Positions 59,001 through 64,000 of a stretch of 64,000 nucleotides of DNA are shown here, in pieces. The first letter of the stretch is position 1; the number at the start of each line of letters is the position of its first letter. The notes beneath the pieces were generated by a model, which did no database searches, was not told where the DNA came from, and saw nothing but the letters and a program-made list of their open reading frames with translations. The DNA is from Parvicella sp964387945 (GTDB taxonomy: Bacteria; Bacteroidota; Bacteroidia; Flavobacteriales_D; Parvicellaceae), in NCBI GenBank assembly GCA_964387945.1, contig CAYLYX010000003.1:62001-126000 (forward strand). Direction: 5' to 3'. The translations under genes were made by a program, and so were the position numbers.

Positions 59001-60479
59001 AATATCTTAGATCAATTTGCAAGGCTGTTGATGTCATTGGATAACGTAACGGCCACCTATTCCACAACAGATGGAATTATGTTGCCCGGATATGGGAAGA
59101 ACACACAATACCTTGGACTCAGTCCCACAGGAGGTTCTTTCTCAAATACACCTATGGAATTCATCGCAGGTGGAAATCAGGAGTATGACATGTTTGGTAG
59201 ACCAACAAATCAAGGAGCAAATTCTTTTGCCAATACAGCTTATAACAGTGGTTGGTTGATCGATTCAGATGGAGATACTGTCAATCGATTCATTCCTAAC
59301 CTTCCTACCATGTATATGGTAAATCACACCGAAAAAGCCAACTTCAAAGCTACTCTTAAGCCATTCAATGGGTTGAAGGTTGATTTAGATGCGAATTTCA
59401 ACTTGTCTGAGAATACCAACTCCACCATGGGTTATGATGATTTTAATGACGATGGGTTTGATGAATTTGGGTTACTCAATCCGCAGTTTACAGGGATGTT
59501 TAGTAAAACAATTATCAGCTGGAGAAGTGCCTTTGTGAAAGAACAAGGTGATGAAAACTCCCTGACGAATCAAATTTTTTCAAACATGTTGGCCATTCGT
59601 CCTGAGGTGTCTCAGGTGCTGAGTGATCAAGTAATCAGTGATGATTTTAACTTTAGTCACATAGCCGAAGATAGCGTTAGTTCAGGAGGAGGATATGCCG
59701 ATGGATTCAATGGCTTGCAGCAAAATGTATTAATTGGTTCATTCGTAGCAGCCTATACGGGTGTGGATGCCAATCACAAATCCGTGACCAACATTTTTAA
59801 CAGAATGCCGTTGCCCAACTGGAGAATTACTTTTGACGGACTGACGAATATCCCTTTTATTAAGAAAGCCTTTAAGCGAATTTCGTTTAGTCACGCTTAC
59901 AGCAGTACATTTAATGTTGCTGGGTATACGACTAACCTGAATTATCAAAACGATAAAGCAGTGGTCGATTTGAATGGAAATGCAATCGCTCAAAAGCAAA
60001 TTATGCAAGTATCAATCTCTGAGCAATTCGCCCCATTACTCGGTGTGGATGTGACACTTAAAAATGATTTGACAGCTAAATTTGAATTCAAGAAAGATAG
60101 AAATATCGGTTTGGGTCTCTCCAATGCACAGATTACTGAAATCAAAGGAACGGAGTTGACCATCGGTTCGGGCTATACTTGGAGAAATGTTAGGTTCCCT
60201 TTTAAAATTAAGCAAGAGCCAGTGGCAAATGACTTGATCATGCGCTTGGATATTTCAATGCGAGATAACAAAACCATTATCCGAAAGATTGCCGAAGATC
60301 AAAATCAGCCCACAGCAGGTCAGAAAATCATTTCAATCAAGTTTTCAGCCTCCTATCAATTGACGGATAAATTCCAATTGAGAGCTTATTTTGATCGTGT
60401 GGTAAATAAGCCATTTATCTCCACTTCATATCCTACGGCAAATACAAATTCTGGAATTGCGTTGAGGTTTCAGTTATAA
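53097..60479 (+). CDS. sprA: Type IX secretion translocon protein SprA
   Basis: A 2460-residue outer-membrane protein forming the giant 36-strand barrel of the type IX translocon. After the signal sequence (IALLLFLGAGETFFA) there is a low-complexity Asp/Pro region and an acidic linker. Long beta-strand blocks follow, including FGINISRTDNPVLPVKQRRITTFDFDQQIQMNL, broken by extended loops. A Lys/Asp-rich insert lies at about 1920-1965, and the C-terminal strand ends in ALRFQL. The length is within the family's usual range. It would export both type IX cargo proteins encoded in this window. The start is TTG at 53097; a CTG at 53070 is a less likely alternative. An assembly gap (54344-54353) leaves four unknown residues near 416-419, but the frame is kept. 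Confidence 0.95.
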   Translation: MRFIALLLFLGAGETFFAAEGLELFKDMAIDSPDVDLIYPISGSNDPSVPSGGVVDVNPDNIQTNVVYDPISNTYIFTQTLPDGTNVVPPSSMTFEEYIQYQNQQSNRQYWQDKVDEQVDDARGKEADLPDFENNITEESLIKIPGSDFITIKPQGSAELKFGINISRTDNPVLPVKQRRITTFDFDQQIQMNLTGKIGDFMNIGFNYNTEATFDFENKLKLNYAGDEDEIIEVLEAGNVSMPLNSSLIQGSQSLFGIKSKLRFGRLSVTTIISQDRGQKKEISVSGGAQVQEFEIKVDNYEENRHFFVGYHFYDTYDQSMATLPVPASQVQIQRMEVWITNRTNTYTDTRNILAFTDLGESQAANMENPNYANNSPSLPDNDHNTLYSQLNNNGSIRNYVNASGILSGNMGMQQXXXXDYEKVENARLLSENEYSYNSMLGFVSLNQSLNNDEVLAVAYQYTYQGKTYQVGEFSTDGVEGQSALYLKLLKSTVRNPKNQLWDLMMKNVYSLGAYQIDPSNFRLDVWYNNPSTGVDVNYIPQAGTEDIRLLIQLLKLDQLNQQQARYSDGVFDFIPVRASSGKVTSVGTINPQNGRLYFTTKEPFGTTLAESLQGEGLTQNVIESIIFPQLYDSTKIAAQQIPELNRFKIKGTYQSSVSSEISLNALNIPQGSVKVTAGGRLLTEGTDYTVDYNLGRVRILNDGILSSGTPVNIQMESNSLFTIQQKSLLGTHLDYKISKDAQVGATIMRLTEKPLTQKVNVGDEPIANTMLGLDGSFKKDVPFLTKLVDMIPFIDTKEMSTVNFSGEVAALLPGHNKAIGKTGNSFIDDFEGSQSSIDIRSFNTWVLASVPQGQPDLFPEASLNNNLEYGHNRAKIAWYVIDPLFFNNNNLTPDHIRNSPMQVDHRMRQVLVNEVFPNKQLATGSLNNIPVLDLAYYPEERGPYNFDTDNVDPATGNFTNPEDRWAGIMRTITINDFETANIAYIQFWMMDPFSENHPNGTNEDSPNTTGGELYFNLGNVSEDILRDGRKSFENGIPADGPDANGEYTGGDVVETVWGWMPTTQVVVTAFDNDLDSRLNQDVGLDGLRNDLEAEFFDDYLSSLNVNANIKALIEEDPSNDNYRFFRDDRWDAEEADILTRYKLYNNPDGNSPTSEISADINADGYSTSATTLPNIEDINGDNNLNETEAYFQYKVDLKPQNMEVGTNFIVDRIEGVDEQSGKKVMWYQFRIPISEYSSKVNGIQDFRAIRFIRMFMKGWSQEAVLRFARLELVRGEWRPYLGEMLTSGEYIQGEESGTTFNVTAVNLEDNGKKLPINYNLPPNVNRQINYQTANLAQQNEQSLVLDVCGLRDGDARAAFRNVQFDVRNYNKLEMFVHAESGTMNEEDLQDDDITVFVRLGTDFNQNYYEYEMPVKVSEWYNHTQESIWPEENNMVIDLNVLKELKKERNRINFNIFERYTKTDSTAPDRNVTVVGNPNLQAMKTVMIGVRNPKKDDPYNQWLPDDGLDKCAEVWVNELRLSDFNETPGWATIGRLTTQLADFADVSLAGNYSSPGWGSIEKSVSERQQEHIYGFDASTTMQLGNFFGDRVGLRLPLYLGYSRNVIRPLYDPLNPDLILERQQGMEDDDWIEYLQNSIDLTERRAINLTNVSFAPKKKDGSSPKPHFYNISNFSMNMSYNEVNKKDINTRYNDTKNYLVGFNYSFSKSPRPWEPFKGINFIRKSKWLRLIRDFNIYLAPKQIGFKTTMNRTYNEYATRYNFLGGENLEFPQYNKTFNWDRQYTFKYDLTKQLSFDLTAMNRAFVNEPFGKVDYGMFGYQEDSLQQQVNESLFKNFGENMNYNHNVNISYKWPFNKFPLTEWIALTTRYTGSFDWTREPLAVPDTMPVGNIIQNSRQISWNGKLTMSKLYNQIPYLKKVNDKYKKGKSPFAKSKKQGTKTDGKNGGKDDEGDDEDGKKKKGNDDDGNGFNILDQFARLLMSLDNVTATYSTTDGIMLPGYGKNTQYLGLSPTGGSFSNTPMEFIAGGNQEYDMFGRPTNQGANSFANTAYNSGWLIDSDGDTVNRFIPNLPTMYMVNHTEKANFKATLKPFNGLKVDLDANFNLSENTNSTMGYDDFNDDGFDEFGLLNPQFTGMFSKTIISWRSAFVKEQGDENSLTNQIFSNMLAIRPEVSQVLSDQVISDDFNFSHIAEDSVSSGGGYADGFNGLQQNVLIGSFVAAYTGVDANHKSVTNIFNRMPLPNWRITFDGLTNIPFIKKAFKRISFSHAYSSTFNVAGYTTNLNYQNDKAVVDLNGNAIAQKQIMQVSISEQFAPLLGVDVTLKNDLTAKFEFKKDRNIGLGLSNAQITEIKGTELTIGSGYTWRNVRFPFKIKQEPVANDLIMRLDISMRDNKTIIRKIAEDQNQPTAGQKIISIKFSASYQLTDKFQLRAYFDRVVNKPFISTSYPTANTNSGIALRFQL
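54344..54353. other. Assembly gap of ten N
   Basis: Ten undetermined bases inside sprA. Flanking frames agree, so the true gap length is 10 plus or minus a multiple of three, or the placeholder happens to preserve the frame. Confidence 0.99.
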
Positions 60480-60561
60480 TCGCATTAATTGCAGTTCTTG
60501 TTAGAAAAAGTTCGAATAATTTTCCTAAGTTCGCATCGATAACTTTTTAAATCAAATTAAG

Positions 60562-60939
60562 ATGAATATTCCTGCTGAATTAAAGTATACAAAAGATCAT
60601 GAGTGGATTAGCATTGATGGAGATGTAGCAACGATTGGGATTACTGATTTTGCTCAAGGAGAGCTAGGAGATATTGTTTACGTGGAGGTTGAAACAGAAG
60701 GAGAAACACTGGATCAAGAGGAAGTATTTGGAACAGTAGAAGCAGTAAAAACAGTTTCTGATTTGTTTATGCCAGTAAGTGGAGAGGTAATCGAATTCAA
60801 CGAAGAGTTGGAAGCTAATCCTGAAGTGGTAAATGCAGATCCTTACGGAAAAGGCTGGATGATAAAAGTGAAGTTGTCAGACACTTCTCAGCTAGATGAA
60901 CTACTTTCGGCTGATGACTACAAGTCGTTGGTAGGCTAA
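60562..60939 (+). CDS. gcvH: Glycine cleavage system H protein
   Basis: A 125-residue lipoyl carrier that shuttles the aminomethyl group between the P, T and L proteins of glycine cleavage. The motif GTVEAVKTVSDLFMPVSGEV carries the lipoyl lysine K63. The start MNIPAELKYTKDHEWI and the end are standard. Its position right after sprA and before the VanZ-like gene is typical of the phylum. The P and T proteins are not in this window. Confidence 0.97.
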   Translation: MNIPAELKYTKDHEWISIDGDVATIGITDFAQGELGDIVYVEVETEGETLDQEEVFGTVEAVKTVSDLFMPVSGEVIEFNEELEANPEVVNADPYGKGWMIKVKLSDTSQLDELLSADDYKSLVG

Positions 60940-60948
60940 GATTCAAAG

Positions 60949-61341
60949 ATGCGTTTTAGGTCATTTTGGCTGGCAATCAGCTGGAGTATTGTTATTCTAG
61001 TGCTCAGCTTTATGTCTGGAAAAAGCTTTCCCAGTTCAGATTGGATGGACTGGTTTAAGCTAGACAAGTGGATTCACGCATTTCTCTATTTTACACTTTT
61101 TCTTTTACTCTATGTGCCTATTGATACCAGAAGGCTAAGCAAACATCGGCAAGTGGTGCTCGCTTGCATTGGTTATTGCCTCTTTCTAGGTGTCTTCACA
61201 GAAGCTGTTCAGGCATTCATTCTTACCGACCGATCTGGTGATTTGCCAGATTTAATTGCCAACACCATGGGTGTCGTTTTTGCGATAGTTTTGGTGAGAA
61301 TTTCGAGGAAAAAATGGCCCTGGAAAGGCGTTAATGATTAA
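60949..61341 (+). CDS. VanZ-like membrane protein
   Basis: A 130-residue inner-membrane protein with four hydrophobic helices (about 5-22, 43-56, 68-88, 100-117). The motif LDKWIHAFLYFTLFLLLY and the C-terminal TEAVQAF...RSGDLPDLIANTMG place it in the VanZ family, where the acidic-loop SGDxxDxxAN is characteristic. The family is associated with lipoglycopeptide tolerance and possibly lipid-linked wall or LPS intermediates; its reaction is undefined. It starts 9 bases after gcvH, in one operon with it. Confidence 0.88.
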   Translation: MRFRSFWLAISWSIVILVLSFMSGKSFPSSDWMDWFKLDKWIHAFLYFTLFLLLYVPIDTRRLSKHRQVVLACIGYCLFLGVFTEAVQAFILTDRSGDLPDLIANTMGVVFAIVLVRISRKKWPWKGVND

Positions 61342-61444
61342 ACGGTATCTCTCATTGAGCGAACGGCATGAACGAATTTCAATTGGTCGTGTATTATAGT
61401 TTGAGAATGAAAAAATAATATTAATTTTACAAAAAATCTTTAGT

Positions 61445-62143
61445 ATGGAATTAAAGAAAAGCAAATCGGCTAACATGGATAACCTGATGAGTAAGTTGGG
61501 GTTCTATTCTGTGGGTGGAGTTTTCGCTTTGGCGTTGACACTTTGCTACATGGAGTACACGAGCTTCGAGTTGATTCAATCAGAGTTGGAGGCTGAGGGG
61601 CAGAAAGCACCAGAAAGCTTTGTTGTGAATATGGCTGCACCGCCACCACCGCCACCGCCACCACCGCCACCACCACCGCCACCGCCACCACCTGTTGCGG
61701 ATGAGGTAGATGTTGCGGAAGATGACGAAGAAGAAACTGACGTAACGATAACAAACCAGGAGGATGATGCACCACCACCACCACCACCGCCACCACCACC
61801 ACCAGTGGATGACGAACCCGTGGTAGAGGAGATTTTTGATGTGGTTGAAGAGCAGCCTGAATTCCCAGGTGGAATGCAGGAAATGTATAAGTACTTGGGA
61901 GATGAGATCAAGTACCCACCTATGGCGCAGGATAACAACATCCAAGGTAAAGTGTATGTGCAGTTCGTTGTTGAAAAAGACGGATCAATCACAGATGTAA
62001 ACATCATCAAAAGTGTTCACAATACACTGGATAAAGAAGCCGAACGAGTGGTATCTGGAATGCCAAAGTGGACGCCTGGTAAGCAGCGAGGAAAAGCAGT
62101 GAGGGTGAGATATACCATTCCGATCAACTTTACAATCAACTAA
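61445..62143 (+). CDS. TonB-family energy transducer with polyproline tracts
   Basis: A 232-residue inner-membrane-anchored protein that couples the ExbB/ExbD motor to outer-membrane receptors. A membrane helix at about 16-37 is followed by a periplasmic linker with two uninterrupted proline tracts of 18 and 11 residues. Acidic segments lie between and after them, and a C-terminal TonB domain spans about 135-232 (EFPGGMQEMYKYLGDEIKYP, GKVYVQFVVEKDGSITDVNI and SGMPKWTPGKQRGKAVRVRYTIPINF). No ExbB/ExbD or receptor gene is adjacent. A terminator follows directly. Confidence 0.93.
   Translation: MELKKSKSANMDNLMSKLGFYSVGGVFALALTLCYMEYTSFELIQSELEAEGQKAPESFVVNMAAPPPPPPPPPPPPPPPPPPVADEVDVAEDDEEETDVTITNQEDDAPPPPPPPPPPPVDDEPVVEEIFDVVEEQPEFPGGMQEMYKYLGDEIKYPPMAQDNNIQGKVYVQFVVEKDGSITDVNIIKSVHNTLDKEAERVVSGMPKWTPGKQRGKAVRVRYTIPINFTIN
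61640..61693 (+). repeat. Proline-codon microsatellite, 18 codons
   Basis: An in-frame array of 18 CCN codons, almost all CCA or CCG, in the TonB linker. Slippage in units of three would change linker length without a frameshift. Confidence 0.95.
61772..61804 (+). repeat. Proline-codon microsatellite, 11 codons
   Basis: A second in-frame array of 11 CCA/CCG codons in the same linker. The two arrays are separated by an acidic 26-residue spacer. Confidence 0.95.
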
Positions 62144-62162
62144 GTTTAGTTTGAGATAAACA

Positions 62163-62198
62163 CAACCCTGACCTTCGAAAGAATGTCAGGGTTTTTTG
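62163..62198 (+). terminator. Intrinsic terminator
   Basis: Stem AACCCTGAC/GTCAGGGTT with a 12-base loop and a following T-tract, 20 bases after the tonB stop. Confidence 0.88.
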
Positions 62199-62213
62199 TG
62201 TCTAGACATATCG

Positions 62214-62246
62214 TTTTGCGGGTTACAGAATTTTAGGCTATTTTCG
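62214..62246 (+). promoter_or_regulatory. TTTTG-N20-TATTTTCG promoter
   Basis: A -33 TTTTG (62214-62218) and a -7 box with one mismatch (TATTTTCG, 62239-62246) at 20-base spacing, 23 bases before the ileS ATG. Confidence 0.55.
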
Positions 62247-62269
62247 CAATCCTCAAAAAAGACGAAAGA

Positions 62270-64000
62270 ATGGCGGATAAGTATAGAGAATACAGTCAGT
62301 TAAATCTACCGAATGTTGCAGAAGAAGTCCTTGCCAAATGGAAGGAAGAAAAGACGTTCGAACGAAGTATGACTTCACGTCCAGCGGACAAGAACTACGT
62401 TTTTTTTGAAGGACCACCTAGTGCCAATGGATTGCCAGGAATTCACCACGTGATGGCAAGAGCCATTAAGGATATCTTTTGTCGATACAAAACACTTCAG
62501 GGCTACCGCGTAAACCGTAAAGCAGGATGGGATACGCACGGACTTCCTGTAGAGCTCGGAGTTGAAAAAGAACTCGGAATCACCAAAGAAGATATCGGTA
62601 AGAAAATTACCATCGAAGAATACAATGAAGCCTGTCGAAAAGCCGTGATGAAATACACCGATGTGTGGAATGACCTTACGGAAAAGATGGGGTATTGGGT
62701 AGATATGGATGATCCATACGTGACCTATGAGAATAAATACATTGAATCCGTTTGGTGGTTACTGGGGGAGATTTACAACAAAGGATTAATGTACAAAGGG
62801 TACACGATTCAACCATATTCTCCAAAGGCAGGAACAGGATTATCCTCTCACGAGTTAAACCAACCTGGTTGCTACCGTGATGTAAAGGACGCCACAGCCA
62901 TTGCACAATTCAAAGTGAAGACCAATGAATTATTACCCGATGGAACTTTTTTGATTGCTTGGACCACCACACCCTGGACATTACCGTCTAATACGGCACT
63001 TGCGGTTGGACCGAAGATTGAGTATGTTTTGATCGAAACGTTCAACCAATACAGTTTTGAAAAAATTCAAGTTCTAATTGCTAAGAACCTTGTTGGTAAG
63101 CAGTTTACTGGGAAGTATATTCTAGAAGACGAAGAAAACCAGTTGAGCGCCTATTCTCAAGAGAAGAAAAAAATTCCGTATCGAATCGTAAAAGAGTTTC
63201 TAGGAACAGATTTGGTTGGTTTGGAATACGAGCAATTGTTGCCGTATGCCTTGCCCGCAGAAAATCCCGAAAAAGCCTTTAGGGTTATCCCCGGAGATTT
63301 TGTAACCACAGAGGACGGTACTGGAATCGTTCACATTGCACCTACCTTTGGTGCAGACGATGCTCAGGTGGCTAAAGATGCCGAAATACCTCCCATGTTG
63401 GTGAAGGACGAAAACGATAATCTCGTTCCTCTGGTTGATTTGCGAGGGAGATTTCGATCAGAAATAAGAGACGATGTGTTCCTATATGGAAACGAATACG
63501 TTAAAGAGGATTACCTCGATGACGCTGAAAAGCAGGACGAGTTTGAAAAGCAAAAAGAAATCCTTGAACGGGAAGGAAAAATTAAAGAGCTCAAAGAATA
63601 CCTAAACGTAGATAAACGAATTGTTCTAAAACTTCAAGAGGAAGGAAAACTGTTCAAGAAAGAAACCTACGAACACAGTTACCCACACTGTTGGCGGACA
63701 GATAAGCCAGTGTTGTATTATCCGCTCGATTCATGGTTCATTAAAGTAACCGAGATCAAGGATAAGATGTACAGTTTGAATCAAACCATCAACTGGAAGC
63801 CAGAAAGCACAGGTACAGGAAGGTTTGGAAACTGGCTAGAGAATGCTAACGATTGGAACCTTTCGAGAAGTAGGTTTTGGGGGATTCCAATTCCGATTTG
63901 GAGAACAGAAAGTGGCAAAGAGGCCAAGTGTATTTCTTCGGTAGAACAGTTGAAGGCAGAGTGTCAAAAAGCTGTTGATGCAGGTTTGATGCAAGCAAAT
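62270..64000 (+). CDS. ileS: Isoleucyl-tRNA synthetase, N-terminal part (runs off the window)
   Basis: The first 577 codons of a class I isoleucyl-tRNA synthetase, open to the right edge. The start MADKYREYSQLNLP is standard for the Bacteroidota form. The HIGH-type motif is the GIHH of NGLPGIHHVMARAIKD (about residues 55-58), the post-motif GWDTHGLPVEL is intact, and the CP1 editing domain contains the threonine-rich AWTTTPWTLPSNTAL and VHIAPTFGADD with its catalytic Asp. The sequence ends within the catalytic core, shortly after NWNLSRSRFWGIPIPIW, before the KMSKS loop. No T-box is visible upstream, as expected for this phylum. Confidence 0.96.
   Translation, partial: MADKYREYSQLNLPNVAEEVLAKWKEEKTFERSMTSRPADKNYVFFEGPPSANGLPGIHHVMARAIKDIFCRYKTLQGYRVNRKAGWDTHGLPVELGVEKELGITKEDIGKKITIEEYNEACRKAVMKYTDVWNDLTEKMGYWVDMDDPYVTYENKYIESVWWLLGEIYNKGLMYKGYTIQPYSPKAGTGLSSHELNQPGCYRDVKDATAIAQFKVKTNELLPDGTFLIAWTTTPWTLPSNTALAVGPKIEYVLIETFNQYSFEKIQVLIAKNLVGKQFTGKYILEDEENQLSAYSQEKKKIPYRIVKEFLGTDLVGLEYEQLLPYALPAENPEKAFRVIPGDFVTTEDGTGIVHIAPTFGADDAQVAKDAEIPPMLVKDENDNLVPLVDLRGRFRSEIRDDVFLYGNEYVKEDYLDDAEKQDEFEKQKEILEREGKIKELKEYLNVDKRIVLKLQEEGKLFKKETYEHSYPHCWRTDKPVLYYPLDSWFIKVTEIKDKMYSLNQTINWKPESTGTGRFGNWLENANDWNLSRSRFWGIPIPIWRTESGKEAKCISSVEQLKAECQKAVDAGLMQAN

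Noticed and set aside
61576..62010. Gly/Ser-rich and Trp-rich frames opposite tonB
   Set aside because: They arise from reading the proline-codon tracts in reverse.

Overview
The window looks like a chromosomal segment of a member of the Bacteroidota, most likely a marine-type Flavobacteriales. The evidence is a complete sprA (type IX secretion translocon), a PorP/SprF-family protein, two secreted proteins with C-terminal type IX sorting domains, bacillithiol synthesis (bshB1), a MaeB malic enzyme fused to a phosphotransacetylase-like domain, moderately AT-rich DNA, and the Bacteroidota promoter -7 box TAnnTTTG in front of most transcription units. A run of ten N at 54344-54353 shows that this is a draft scaffold. 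I see no tRNA, rRNA, insertion sequence, prophage or CRISPR array. Genes are packed tightly and no stretch longer than 300 bases lacks a gene. The two largest gaps are 9660-9923 and 11934-12220.

Layout. 1-5.7 kb: a SPOR-like secreted protein, a DUF3109 cysteine-cluster protein, a GNAT protein, and a large fibronectin-III/PPC type IX cargo. 5.9-9.7 kb: an SDR lacking the usual catalytic Tyr and Lys, an ACMSD-type decarboxylase of the kynurenine pathway, and an M1 metallopeptidase, in one direction. 9.9-16.9 kb: a TPR/PD40/OmpA envelope protein, YebC, a YCII-type lipoprotein, a YdcF-family protein, a coiled-coil lipoprotein, BshB1 and an unrecognised secreted protein. 17-21.2 kb: PorP/SprF, FolK, two deoxynucleoside kinases, a flavin reductase-like protein and a DUF3127 protein with an SSB-like tail. 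21.3-25.7 kb: a GH3-family enzyme with a secreted partner and a 32-residue membrane protein missed by length cut-offs, then a frameshifted Kelch/type IX cargo and an O-methyltransferase. 25.7-29.9 kb: an operon of a TlpA-like protein without its cysteines, coaD, rsmD, a DUF3822 protein and a membrane protein.

30-39.7 kb is the most distinctive block. Six genes in one direction encode YfiR-like, TPR, HAMP/SpoIIE phosphatase, NfeD-like, flotillin, and a 1300-residue receptor that joins a beta-propeller sensor, a class III adenylate cyclase and an HD domain in one chain. It reads as an envelope-stress or nucleotide-signalling locus, although joint function is inferred from order alone. It is followed by a secreted protein that is about half lysine, downstream of ferritin, and by a double ABC ATPase with a hydrophobic insertion inside its first ATPase domain.

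42.9-64 kb is mostly housekeeping: PcrA/UvrD helicase, an orphan biotin carrier protein, an M1 aminopeptidase, MaeB, PnuC, a 2OG-Fe(II) oxygenase, then ruvA-sprA-gcvH-vanZ-tonB and the first 577 codons of ileS, which runs off the right edge.

Promoter boxes resolve several start codons and suggest that a number of mRNAs (for example pnuC, pcrA, folK) have almost no leader. TTG and GTG starts are frequent.
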